Part shown: positions 1-11,288 of the stretch, one piece after another
How the letters are laid out: every line of letters begins with the position of its first letter
How positions within the stretch are numbered: the stretch's first letter is position 1
NCBI RefSeq assembly: GCF_954871325.1
Contig: NC_088779.1
Location: 23,438,846-23,502,845 of the forward strand
Direction of reading: 5' to 3'
DNA: 64,000 nucleotides
Source of the DNA: Gordionus sp. m RMFG-2023
Taxonomy: Eukaryota; Nematomorpha; Gordioida; Chordodea; Parachordodidae
Position numbers and translations under genes: made by a program
The notes under the pieces: model-generated
Databases searched by the model: none
What the model saw: the letters and a program-made list of their open reading frames with translations, nothing else
Told to the model about the DNA's origin: nothing

Positions 1-360
1 AGACTGAAATGTCCTTATAGAGATAAGAATTCAGGGTTGATTGTACTTTATTTTGAATCTGCATGCTGGGCTATGAGAACCAGAGTAAAATAGACTTTAG
101 TTTAACTCTTGAAATAGAAAAATAAAAATCCGGCCAGAAAAACGGCAGATGGCCGGCTGTAAAAATTATCAAAAACAGTCCAATTGTTATTGTTCAGACC
201 AGAAAATGTAAGGAAAGAATGCTTTTCAACTTAGAGATCGGCATGGCCCAGCCTTGATCGACGCCATAAAATATCTATTGAACAAGATGCCCGGATCTGC
301 GATATTTGTTTTCGCCTACCTCTAAGCTCTATATTGTGAAATTAGCACCGGCCTTTAAAT
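1..360 (+). other. Less A+T-rich edge of the window, possible fragment of the same repeated element
   Basis: Bases 35-95 are similar to the inverse of about 1755-1690. After an acceptor-like TTCAACTTAG at about 228-237 one frame reads GPALIDAIKYLLNKMPGSA before a stop. No family recognised. Confidence 0.2.
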
Positions 361-1499
361 AATAAATATTATTGCAACAAGTTGACCTGGCAAAATAAAA
401 TAACACGATAATTCATTAACAGTTATTTTCCACTTTCATTATAAGGCAATCGTTGGATGTGATAGCTTTACATAATTAATTCTATTTCGTTAAATTATTG
501 ATTATTAGAAACTAAAGGGGACTGACCTTCATCTATTAATAAATTTCCTTTTATATGTTAATCATTAACACTAACATAAAAATCTTCCGTTTTTGATCTT
601 TTGTAACTTTCTTACCAAAAATTGACATTGTAATTAATATTTATAAGGTTTATGTATAAAAAAATATAGGTTGTTATAATGATTTCAAGGTTATAACGAA
701 AATATTATTTGTTATTTTTTTTTTGATAAATTATGTATCAGAAGGTTTGAAGTATTATAGTTTTATTTGATCAACTTTTGATCTATAACTTTTGTTTTGT
801 TTCACATATTTTCTTTTCCTATGATATTCATTTCTAGTTCTATGTATGCTTTCCTTATAAGGAACAGTATGCATCGAACTAGAAATTTCATATTCAAAGT
901 TTTTTTTTGCATAGAAAATGTGTTACATAATAAAATTTGAACCGATCAAACTTTACTTGATTTTTTTAAATATAATTTGTCTACAACATTCTGTCATAAT
1001 TTTTTAATAGATACTTTCACATTAATTTAATACAATAAGAGTTTTCGTGCATTACAAATAAAAACATTATAAATGACTTATGCCTTTTTTTTCTACATAC
1101 ACTCTTGTAAATATTAATTACAAGTATTTAGGGTTTGTTGATAGGCAATTTGAAATATATTTTTTTATAATCGTATTTTTGCATATAATTAATATTTTTT
1201 TGTCAAGATGAATATTATAAAAGTGATATTTATAAACAAGTAATTGTACAAAAAATAACCCTTCCCTAGTTTCTAATAATGGTGATTAGAACAAGATTTA
1301 ATGTTATATAAATGATTAGCACATGCCTTATAATGAAAGATGAAAGAATAACTTACAAATAAACAAATCAAAATCAACGAAAAGAGTAGGGGTTGAACAT
1401 TACATGCCAAATGATTGTATCTAAAGAATTGTTTAATTGCACGTTTAGAACTTATCGGTTACGCTATGTTATAGAAATATCGTTAGATCCGGTGCATCT
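361..1499. other. A+T-rich stretch, nothing recognised
   Basis: Short homopolymer-rich sequence without open frames or clear repeats. CATAGAACTAGAAATG-like and inverse sequences around 830-890 form a weak palindrome. Confidence 0.5.
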
Positions 1500-1890
1500 T
1501 ATCACTTAAGACCTCTAACATGTTGATCATAGTTTATATCATAGCAAATCTAATAAAAATCAAACAGGCTTTGAATACAAATACTGCGTCAGAACGATAA
1601 AATTCGATTGCTTTTGAAAATTGAAACAGCATGATGTATGATGGGTATCTAGCCAGATCTTCGTATTGTGCAAGGTCAAGATTTGGTAATAATAAGGCCA
1701 CTTTACTACTGCATTCTCATGGCCCAGAGATTCAACATAAAGTATAATCAACCTTGATTTAATATTTGAACGTGGATGTTATCAGATTGAAAAGCTGTGA
1801 ATTCTTGATCTGAATTATTCATTCTGGATGCTTTAACGGCTTGAGGCATATGAACAGATATGGCAACGTAGAGCTGAAAAATGAATAAAG
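1500..1890 (-). other. Possible coding or transposon fragment, minus strand
   Basis: 1751-1560 is open on the minus strand (SLGHENAVVKWPYYYQ...). Just upstream, after a CAG acceptor-like site, another frame is open (LYVAISVHMPQAVKAS...NIHVQILNQ). A diverged copy of the nucleotide sequence around 1755-1690 occurs inverted at about 35-95 of the window (GGTTGATTGTACTTTATTTT and following bases). A repeated element with decayed coding sequence fits best. No family recognised. Confidence 0.3.
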
Positions 1891-2479
1891 TGATCGATTC
1901 ATGTTATAAAATCGTTTAAAGATATGCCCAATAGGTTCTAAATCTCCTTTATAATTTATAAATGAATGTTTATTGATTATCTGAAGGACAAAATAAGAAA
2001 ATAGCGGAAACAGAAGATATCAACGGAAATCAATTCATTACTGACTTAATGGGCATATGCAAAATAGGTTAATGAATTCTAATTCCATTCTCTCTATACA
2101 GATTCATAAAAGATTCATATATTCTCTCTAAGCATAAAAGATTCTCTCTAAGAGAAAAGATGTTATAATGAAATAAATTAAATTCATGTTAAAATTAGTA
2201 TTAAAATTAAGTTAACGTTTTAATTTGAAAAAACTCTTTTTGCATTATATTTTAATATTAAATTTGAATTGTGTTTTATCTTTTATTGTACATACGCTTT
2301 ATAATTTGAATAGTTATTTTAGTTTGATATATTATATACATATAAAAGCAGATAAAATTTAAAAACAGTATTTCAATTCTAATTCTATGTAGTTTAATTT
2401 CAAATAAAAATTCAATTTCTTGTTCAATTGGTAATAAATATAACAGAGATCATCACGCTTTGTTAAAATTTAACAAGAA

Positions 2480-2880
2480 GTCAGGACCAGCCTATCAAAT
2501 CAAAAGGTTCGCCACGGCCGGTTAAAAATTTTTTTCCGAATTTTTCGGTCATCACATACTTATCTCCCAATCAGCCTAAAATGTTATTGAGGAGTAAAAA
2601 AATTGCAAAGGGGAGATTATTTTTTAATATTTTAATGTTTCTAAAGTCAAACTTAAATAAAAGATTATAATGGAATTTAGACGATGAACTCTTTGGAATT
2701 TTTTTTCGGGGGGGGGGCATGCCGGAATAGAAATGGGTTATGAATAATCATGAAATTGCGTTTGTTCCGAATCTTATTAAATTCCTGATTGGTTGATGGC
2801 ACGCACTATAATATATGTAATCTTCTGCCCGCTCTATTTTTGTGCTGCCTAGGGAAAGCGCCTATAGGGACGGTCCTGAC
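2480..2880. mobile_element. Non-autonomous DNA transposon with GTCAGGACC termini
   Basis: Left end GTCAGGACCAGCCTAT, right end reversed GTCAGGACCGTCCCTAT; 401 bp with a G9 run inside and no coding sequence. No target duplication is evident. Confidence 0.6.
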
Positions 2881-2919
2881 TCGAAAACAACACATTTATA
2901 ATCAAAGGGGTAGCCAACA

Positions 2920-3640
2920 ATATTTATAAAAACTTGCAAATTAATTTTTAAATATTCTTTTTGCGAGGCAATCATACTTATTTTATATTAATATATTTTG
3001 TTCAATGAAAATTATAAAGATAAGATAAGATGACATTTAGAAAAGATTTGCCCTAAGTGATTCATTATATAATTAATCCTCTCTTCTTTTAAAATTCGTT
3101 TAAAAATGTTTTTAAAAACTTACAAATTAATTTTTTTAAATATTCTTTGGCGAGGCAATCATAATTTTATATTAATATATTTTGTTCAATGAAAACCATA
3201 AATGAGATAAGATTATGGTATTTAAAAAAGATTTGACCTAAAGCACAATTCTTCTCTTATTCACATAATTTTTACCTCTCAGATATTTAAATATTCTGAT
3301 AGCATTTTACTTAGGTTGTTAGAACTTTTTTTAAAAACAAATTTCAATTAAAATTTGTGGTAAATTAAATTGAAGGATGACCTTCTCTAAAGTGAAAAAT
3401 CAGAAAAAAATATATGTATATAAAATAAAATGTATTTCATACTTATTTTATATTAATATTTTGTTCAATGTAAACCATAATTATTATGGTATTTAAAAAA
3501 GATTTGCACTGAGGCACATTTCTTCTGTTATTTCTCTCAAATATTTAAATATTCTGATAGCTTTTTACTTAGGTTGTTTTTTTGATATTCATTTAAAATT
3601 TGTGGTAAATTAAATTGAAGGATGGCAAATTCTAAAGTGA
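2920..3640. repeat. Three diverged direct copies of a 190-320 bp unit
   Basis: Blocks at about 2920-3108, 3109-3432 and 3433-3640 share TTTATATTAATAT, TTTTGTTCAATG and AAAAGATTTG; the last two also share AATATTCTGATAGC and GTGGTAAATTAAATTGAAGG. No coding potential. Confidence 0.65.
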
Positions 3641-4184
3641 AAACTTATTTGTGTTGTTTTAAAGAAAAACTCATCTGAACAAATATTTTACAAAAACGAA
3701 TTCTTTGTGTTAAAAAAATATTTTTAAAATTATTTACCTTTTACAATATGAATATAATATATATTTTTAAAAAAAATATAAAAAATCGTTGAAATTTTAT
3801 TTTTTAAATAAATAAAGAAACAAACAAAAATATTTATTTATTTTAGCGGAAAAACATATGCTTTTACTAAAAAAAATTTTTTTATCATTTATTATTTATG
3901 TATTAAGTGGAATGATTTTATAGAGTTTTAAGCCAAAGTTTATTGGTATATTAAAAAAATCCTATTCATACAAAATTAACCTTACCATGCGGGTTTAATT
4001 AGAGACCCACAAACGTACTAATCGCTTGTTTTGGGCCGGGATTCTCAAACTTTTGGCCCGCTTCTGTTATTTTAAAAAATTCGACTCGGCCCGTGTTTAA
4101 AAATCTTTGATCAGGGTTTAAAATATAATTGCCGATTCGGCATTTATTGACGGTTCTTTTTTCAGCTAATATGAAATCATTTAA
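3641..4184. other. A+T-rich stretch with GGCCC blocks at its end
   Basis: 3641-3990 is featureless. 4000-4150 has GGGCCGGG, GGCCCG and CGGCCCG blocks like those in the hAT-like MITEs at 4185 and 9744, and is probably another decayed copy. Confidence 0.35.
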
Positions 4185-4544
4185 CAGAGACCTTCATGGG
4201 CTTTAATTTTTCGACCAAGCCCTGCCCAGCAGTAAAATTTCTTTTAGACCGGCTCATATCTAATATTTATAAAAATTTCCAAGTACATAATAAGTTTCAA
4301 AAATTATTTAAGCCCGGCCCTAACTCATATCCAAAAATTTAATTTATTGTTTTAATAAAAATAAGAGAAATTTAATATCATTAGAAGAAAAAATAGCAAT
4401 ATTTCTCTAGGTTATGTTTTAAATAAACCAATTTTAAATTTAATATTTAGACCCAAGCCCATTAATAAAATTCAAAAACTCAAGCTCGGCGCACCGTATA
4501 TGGGCTTGCGAGCCGCAGACCGGCCCGACCCATGAAGGTTTCAG
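4185..4544. mobile_element. hAT-like MITE with G+C-rich inverted ends
   Basis: Left end CAGAGACCTTCATGGGC; right end reversed CTGAAACCTTCATGGGTC. CATTTAA flanks both sides (4178-4184, 4545-4551), one base short of the usual 8 or an 8-mer with one mismatch. The interior is A+T-rich with scattered GGCCC blocks. Confidence 0.65.
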
Positions 4545-4712
4545 CATTTAATAAAAGAAAATTTAAAATAATATTCTTTATTCTAAAGTGAAGATTATTT
4601 TTATATTTGCTGCTTATTTTGGCAAAATATATATTATTTTGTTTGTAAATGTGATGGAGATGGACTAAAAATAATATTAATCTCAAAAACTAATTTATTT
4701 ACCTATAATATA

Positions 4713-4770
4713 CAGTAGCAATGGCGCAGCCAAGCTATATTGAGGGTGAGGAGGTGGGTGGGAGGGGTTT
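4713..4770 (+). mobile_element. Transposon terminus (CAGTAGCAATGGCGCAGCC)
   Basis: The end is followed by a G-rich run. It is similar to the terminus at about 52735-52776 (read on the minus strand AGTGGCGTAGCCAAGTAC). These look like ends of one hAT-like family. The ORF at 4771-5028 just inside has two imperfect copies of a short block (GCTTTCATTCTAAAAT and GCATTTATTCTAAAAT) and no recognisable domain. Confidence 0.35.
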
Positions 4771-5269
4771 ATGAAATTTTTTAGGGCCTTAACCCACATT
4801 TGCTCAGCCTTGGCCGGGTCTATGAATGATGATTATAGAATGGTTGAAAAATTGGAAGCTTTCATTCTAAAATCTATGATGTCAATGTTTCATGCTTTAC
4901 CAACGCCTATGAGTGCTTTAACAAGCATAATAGCTAGTATAAAGGTACACATTATTAGTAACACATTTTTGGCCACTCTTATGATTACAGAGAGAATGAA
5001 AGCATTTATTCTAAAATTTTATCACTGATCAATACCTAGTTGTCTATATTATTTTAATCCGTTTGGTATACAATTATATCATGTTTATAAAGTTTAATTT
5101 ATTTTCGTGTTTTAGTATTAAATATTTATTTTACATATATTAAGTTACGTAATCTTTTAAATAAACAGGTTTTTGATTTATACGTATTGGTCTAGAATTT
5201 GGTATTACTTTATCTTTATTTATGGTGTTTTTATTTAAGTCCACTCTTCCCTACTTAAAAGTTTAAAGT

Positions 5270-8190
5270 TAGTATCCTCTTTTTCTTAACTGGTCTAAAT
5301 GTTTTCTTATAATACCTTTTACCTTCATCTGTTTTAACTTGCTCACTTTCTTTGTGCATGACCATGCCTTTCTACTTTTGTCATCACCTTGTATTTTATA
5401 CCAAACAAAATTTTCATTAAAGGTTCTATTACGTGATAGTTATGTTATCTCGATCTTATTTTTCCTCTAACGGTTTTAAGTCTCATTTAATTCTAATGTC
5501 GCGATTAAACATTCTTTTGGAAGGTGTAACTCCTGTTATATCATTTCGTGTGATTCTATAATTGAATAAAAATTTGTCAAGTGAAACATCTCAATCTTTA
5601 TATTTCTTTTCATGTGCATTTTAAACGTTCTCACCATACGTTCCACCTGGCCATTAAACTGCTGGTGGTATGCGGGCGTAAGTACATGCTTGATACCATA
5701 ATCGTTGCTAAATTTCTCAAAATCATTACTTGTGTTGTTATCATTATCAGTAACTATAGTTTCAGGCATTACGAATAGCTAAATGGCTTTAAAAATATTT
5801 TTAATGTAATATTTCGGTTGTAATAATTTTGATAATTGGAAATTATTCCAGATATATGACTGAATTCGTCAAGCTGGATTTCCTTAAATTTAGCAGCGGT
5901 GAAATTGCAGAATTTCTTTGACACCAGCAAGATCTCCAATGGAGAAAAGGCCGCGTTGTTTCTCCGAAGTCTTCCAGATGACGAATTCAATAACATTGGA
6001 GCAATTTGCACTGAGGCAGACTTCCAGGACCCAATCGCTCTGCTTGGCAAATTCAAGCTACAACATCCGCCAAAGACTGAGAACGCCAAACTCTCATTAT
6101 TTTATGCTGCCACTCATAGCAAGGACGAGACGTTCTCGGCTTGGGTCACACGCGTAGCAAGACTCAATAAAGGATGCAAATTCAATGGCATTCAGCGCAT
6201 TATTGAGAAAGTGAGAGTTGCTTCGATTTCCAAAGATGTCAGGAAAGCGGTCAGAAGCTCTATGACTATAGAAGAAATTTACATAGGTCTAGAGGAAGAC
6301 ATCACGGAGCCAAATGACATCAAGGGCGTGATGAAAGTTGAAGCCACTATAGACTGAATCACCTGGAATACAAGAGGTTAATCATATTGTCAGAGTAAAA
6401 AATAGCTACGTAACCACAAAACCCATTCAGTACTCTCATGCACATGGTAAATCTCTTATCAAGCAACTCCAATTCATCAATGACAATCGCCACGGACAAC
6501 ATTTCGATGAACGTTACGATGTACGTTGCGACTACTGCAGCGACAAACGATTGGATGAACATTACAGGATACGCTACGATAATGGCCGCGACAAACGATT
6601 CGAGGGATGGCACGGCAACTTCCACGACAATCGTTTAGATCAAAGCGACGATAATTGTCACTATAACCGCAACCGTTTTGACAATCGCAACGATAACTAC
6701 TATGACGATCGATACAACAATAGCGGGTACAACGTCAATGGCAATCGCCACGACTATCATTGTGACCATCATCAAAGCCCTGATCGACGGGATGACTGCT
6801 ATAGAGGTGATAACCGAACCAACTATTCCCGTCGTGGTCAGCACAGACACAACCCTCAAAATATTAATGGTTTTCCGAAATATTCTTCGAGGCCCAACCA
6901 GTACAAAAATGACAATAATACTTACAACAGATCTTCTGATTACAAAGATCGTGATTGTCAATTGAATACGAACCATGCTATGAACATCGAAGTAAACGAT
7001 GATGACGACGACCTAAACACAGACCTTAAAGAATATAATCTTCAGAATCTTGAAGTGCACAATCTGGTGGCCTACGACACCTATGATGCGTACAACGTGA
7101 TGGTGAGCATCAACAACATACCCACGTTGATGCAAGTTGACACCGGCACGATGTACACGAAACATACTGTAGGCATAACCATGATACGTTAGACGGATAT
7201 GAAACTCACTGGTTATGAAGGCAGCGCCATCAAGATATTAAGTCTTGCCAATGTGAACGTTACGTATGAAGGAAACTCACATACACTGGAGGCCATGTAG
7301 TGGATTGTGATAAGGTTCCCCTGCTAGGACGGATGTGGCTCCACGCCTTCAACAACATATTAAAAACGTTCTTAGCGTAGAGAATGATCTCGAGAAGGTA
7401 ATTTTGACAACAAAAAAAGACCTCGAATCAACTTACTCCTACAAACCCAAAATAGTCAGACAAGAGAAAGTTCACTTGAAGCCCGATGCTGTGCCTAAGA
7501 TCATACCTTCAAGGAGAATTCCGTGTGCCATGATCAATGCAACGACTTAGAAATTGGTTGGCTGGCTGAAGGACAACATAAACCTTGCTCGAAAGAACTC
7601 TAGATGTCCGATACCATGCAAAAGCGACCGATTTGGAAATTAGCTAAGGGCTGCTTTTACCTTACCAAGCCATCGTTCGGTTTGAAAAGAAGACTGCACC
7701 ATGAACATGGGTGGCGTATTGCTTGGCGATCATGAATTATACCTTTCGGTGAAAATTTTATATTAACATTTTTTTTATATCATTTTAATGTTAAATTTTT
7801 TTATATCAATTTGTATTTCACATAATTGGAAGATATAAAAAGAAAAATTGTTTTTGGTTAATAAAAAAATGTAATTTAAAATAAAAATAAAATGATAATA
7901 AAATTCTGTCTTATTCTGTTTAATTATTCTGTCTAAATACATTATGGTAATAATAAATAAACGAGGATCTTATTCTTTCTTACAGCTTAGTTGCCGAAAC
8001 CTATGGTTTTTACATCTTTTTAGGATTGTCATGATATATTACAGTCGTCACAACTTTTTACTTCCATTTCATACCAGACCACCACATGTGAACTTTGTCT
8101 AAGGATTTGATTTATCCTGCTTCCAAATGACCTTCGTGTAATTCCTGGATTTTAATCGTTCTAGACTTCAAACATTACTTCAAAAAGGAT
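5270..8190 (-). mobile_element. Ty3/Gypsy LTR retrotransposon fossil, minus strand (integrase pieces)
   Basis: Two separated minus-strand blocks belong to a Gypsy integrase. About 8170-8010 resembles the zinc-binding H2C2 region (LHEGH start, paired cysteines at the end). About 5769-5270 carries the catalytic core (TPAYHQQFNGQVERMVRTF) and the C-terminal tail ending in the usual DQLRKR-type motif. The gap between them is filled by the opposite-strand fossil at 5890-7735, so the second element probably inserted into the first, or the locus was rearranged. It is broken in several places, no LTR pair is recognised, and it looks old. Confidence 0.7.
5890..7735 (+). mobile_element. Ty3/Gypsy LTR retrotransposon fossil, plus strand (gag, protease, start of RT)
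   Basis: In order: a gag-like segment (about 5899-6357; FLRSLPDDEF, with a capsid-like helical pattern), an Asp/Asn/Arg/His-rich nucleocapsid-like segment (6551-6970), a retroviral-type aspartic protease segment with DTG (about 7080-7190), and the linker leading into reverse transcriptase (about 7335-7560). The base composition is clearly less A+T-rich than the flanks. The element is incomplete at its 3' side, broken at a few points, without visible LTRs, and probably old though less decayed than the minus-strand element around it. Confidence 0.75.
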
Positions 8191-8227
8191 AGGTTTATAT
8201 ACTTTCATTGATAATATTTTATTTTAG

Positions 8228-8447
8228 CTATAAAATCAGTTAATGCTGCACTATGCGATTTAATGAAAGATTCAATAACGAATAGATGAAATTTTATCAA
8301 ACATCATTTGCTACCACAAAGGAAATGACGGAAAAGATATTCGTTAATTATAATATTAAGGATATCTGTGAATTTTACCATAGGAAAGTTTTTGGAAAAA
8401 AAGTGTTTCGAAATATTTATATTATGACTAAAACAAATGATCTATAG
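8228..8447 (+). other. Unassigned open frames behind an acceptor-like site
   Basis: After TTTTATTTTAG, one frame reads IKSVNAALCDLMKDSI and stops at about 8286. There an ATG opens a second frame of 53 codons (MKFYQTSFATTKEMTEKIF...GKKVFRNIYIM). The composition is protein-like, but I recognise no family; a frame-broken pseudogene or transposon ORF is as likely as a real exon. Confidence 0.25.
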
Positions 8448-9743
8448 GTTGAATAATATAAAGATTTGTCAGATTCTGAGAATTGTAGATTTATTTTATT
8501 AAAATATTTATATTATTAATACCTTATTTAGTTTCTTCTTATGATTATTATGATTCTGAGACTTATGATTAAGACTAGAAAAATTATTCGTTTATTATAC
8601 TTTATCGTTTGCTCTTAAAATTTTCTGATTTCCCTATTTATCAATTTTATTAAATATTTATTAACCATTCCTTATGTTCTAAAATAATTAACTGTTTTTT
8701 TGGAGTGGGGGGGGGGGTATTTTTTGGGGGTGGGGGTATTCTGCTTCCATCGCTCATAAATTTTTGGGGCCACTGCTGGTATTTAAAAAAAATTTTTTTT
8801 AGACCATACCTAGGTAGTTAAGAAAATTAAATTCTATGCCCGGGTATATTTTAAAAATAATATGGCCCATGGTGTCCAGGTCTCTGATATGTATATTTTT
8901 TAAATCAAGATTATTAAAATATGCTTAATAATATTAATATAATTTAGGCAAAAAATTATAATGGAATATGATGTTAGCTGCAGTAGTTAGGAGTGTTTTT
9001 TACGCCTTTGATTGCCTGTTTTGGTGATATTCTTTTATAATACATACCGATTGGTGGCCATTATATAATATTTACAAAAATATATCTGAAGGATTGCTCT
9101 GATAATACTTTTTGAATTATTGAATAATTTTCATTGAATATTGAATAAGGGATACTTACTTTTTTATAATTTCACATTATGAATGATTAAAAAAAAATTG
9201 TTTTTTTGATTTATCTTGATTTAGTGTGACCCGACTCATTTGCCAAAAACATATTTAACTAATATATTAAAAATTATTAAGACGAAAAAAGTTAGTATAG
9301 TGACACAATTTTTTAAGAAATATTATATATTATTGTTAATTAAAAATACTAAGCATAAATTTATTAGGACTAATAACTAATACACAATTTTAAATTAATG
9401 TGAATTATAAAAAAATTATAATATATAAACTGGCATTGAAAAACTATAAAATAAATGTGAATTATAAAGTATAAAGTGAATATAACCACGATATGAATCA
9501 CTTAAATGACCCAAAATTAAAATTTGAATTTTTTGAGCCTTTAAAATATATAAAGTATTAAAAATATAAATGTTGGAAATATAAATTAACACACTAAAAG
9601 TTTCTTAGGAATAATTGTATTTTGTATGTTTTGAACTAATTTTTAATTATCTATCCTTGCTTGGCGTTAAATGCCTATGATTATTCTAAAGATCCAAATC
9701 ATTCAATCTACTTTCAGAAGTTGTATTTCATAGGTATGTTTTT
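8448..9743. other. A+T-rich stretch with scattered transposon-end motifs
   Basis: G-runs at 8705-8740 followed by CCATCGCTCATAAATTTTTG and GGCCACTGCTGG look like a hAT terminus. CCCGGGTAT and GGCCCATGGTG at about 8835-8870 recall the G+C-rich MITEs. Nothing coding. Confidence 0.35.
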
Positions 9744-10071
9744 CAGAGACTTGCAGACCCGGCCCCAAGCCGGTCCGTATTTTAACTTTTTTAAACTTAC
9801 GCGGGCCGGACCCGAAATTTTTAACAAAACACACCCGGGCTGGGCCTGACAATTTTGATAAAAAAATATATCCCGGCCGAGCTGTATATTTTAAAACTAA
9901 ATGAAATCGCCATTATTAGGTATAAATATCAAAAATAAACATAATTTATTTTTAAAAAATTCGGGCCGAGCTTGAAAATTTTATGGCTGAAAATTTTTTT
10001 TTAAAAAAAACGAGGGCCGAAAAATTTTTTTAAAAAAGGTCTGGGCTGTGCCCTGCAAATGGTACCTCTGC
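9744..10071. mobile_element. hAT-like MITE, CAGAG termini, GGCCCG-rich
   Basis: Left end CAGAGACTTGCAGACCCGGC; right end reversed CAGAGGTACCATTTGCAGGG. CCCGGCC-type blocks recur in an A+T-rich interior. A related, more decayed copy lies at about 43237-43583 (reversed end GAGATATGCAAAGCCCGATC). Confidence 0.5.
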
Positions 10072-10129
10072 AGGGCTCTGTTATTCTTCTTAAAAAAGAG
10101 AATGTTCTCTCATTAGTTTACTAATGGGA

Positions 10130-10920
10130 ATAGTTGCTAATATATATATAACCATTTTAATACATTGGGAATATAATCTAAAATGTGTTTGAAATAATGC
10201 AACGCATCCATAGCATTTTTTGGGACTGTATCAACCATAGTTAATATTTTAATCATAGTTATTCTGCTAATAAGGCATCATAAGATACTTTAACATCTTC
10301 ATGATAAAAATCTAACAAATATTATTTTTTTCTATCCTCATCTGAAAAAGGTTGGAAAGGCGGAAGTAATACTTGCAGATTTGTAAGTGCTGCATGATGA
10401 AATTAAAAACCATTCATTTTTGGATTATAAATGTATATAAGAGAGGGGACATTTGTTTTATAATACTCTTCCACTCATCTTATATTAATGTTTTGACGAT
10501 GTTCTTGCTTGCTGCAAGTCGAGGGAGACAAATATTAAACACGTATAGATCTGCTTTTGACTTAACAATAACATATAAAATATGAAATTCTTCGTCAACA
10601 ATAGCTCTAATTTCCTTGAGTTCTAATAAAATGCTCTCCGCTATTCTTATCTTCTTAATCAAGTCAATGTTTTTTGAAAAGTATTACATAAAATAGTTGT
10701 ATAATTAAATAATACATTCTAATGAGAAAAAAATTTGGAATAAGTATTGAATCCTATAATTTTCTTGCTTCTGAGGAAATATTTCTTTCAAGCCATTGTG
10801 ATATTTCAGTAATAGCATTAATAATCGGCTCTTCTAACTCTATAAAAGCTGTTACTTATTGATGGCGGAGATGGACAAGCTTGCAATTTTTTTCTCCCTG
10901 TTGGACAAGGAGTTTCAGAG
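10130..10920 (-). mobile_element. hAT-superfamily transposase relic (C-terminal half, ZMYM/DUF4371-like type)
   Basis: Read on the minus strand, pieces in shifting frames follow the order of hAT proteins annotated as zinc-finger MYM-like. A segment ELEEPIINAITEISQWL is followed by the long helical stretch LELKEIRAIVDEEFH (within 10662-10480) leading to CLPRLAASK, the usual PR...R position. Later come DFYHEDVKVSYDALL and ALHYFKHILDYIPNVL, which fits the PNI-type entry to the dimerisation domain. Several stops and frame changes make it a relic. The sequence 11150-11215 (TGCCAGCAGGCGCGTGCTC read on the minus strand) could be its terminal region; I find no matching opposite end. Confidence 0.55.
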
Positions 10921-11288
10921 ATATTTGTTATTTGACTAGAAATTTAGATAATAATACGCCACTAAAATTTGAAAATAAGAGGTAAATTACGCCAAGGAAA
11001 TCTTGAAATCGAAATTAATTGATAAAATAACTTAGTAGATGAATGTGATAAATTAATGTAATTAAATAGATATATGAGATAGCAATAAATATTAACAAAT
11101 ATAAATTAATATTAACAATAAAATATAATCCGGCATCTGCATTTTTTATCTTGAGGGTAGGGGATTTCTCTCCCTGCCCCACCCCCGCTGAGCACGCGCC
11201 TGCTGGCAGTGAACATACAGCGTTCTTGCTATCTTGGAAATTTTTCTATTAAACGACCGGGAAAATTTTAACACAATATCTGAAACAT

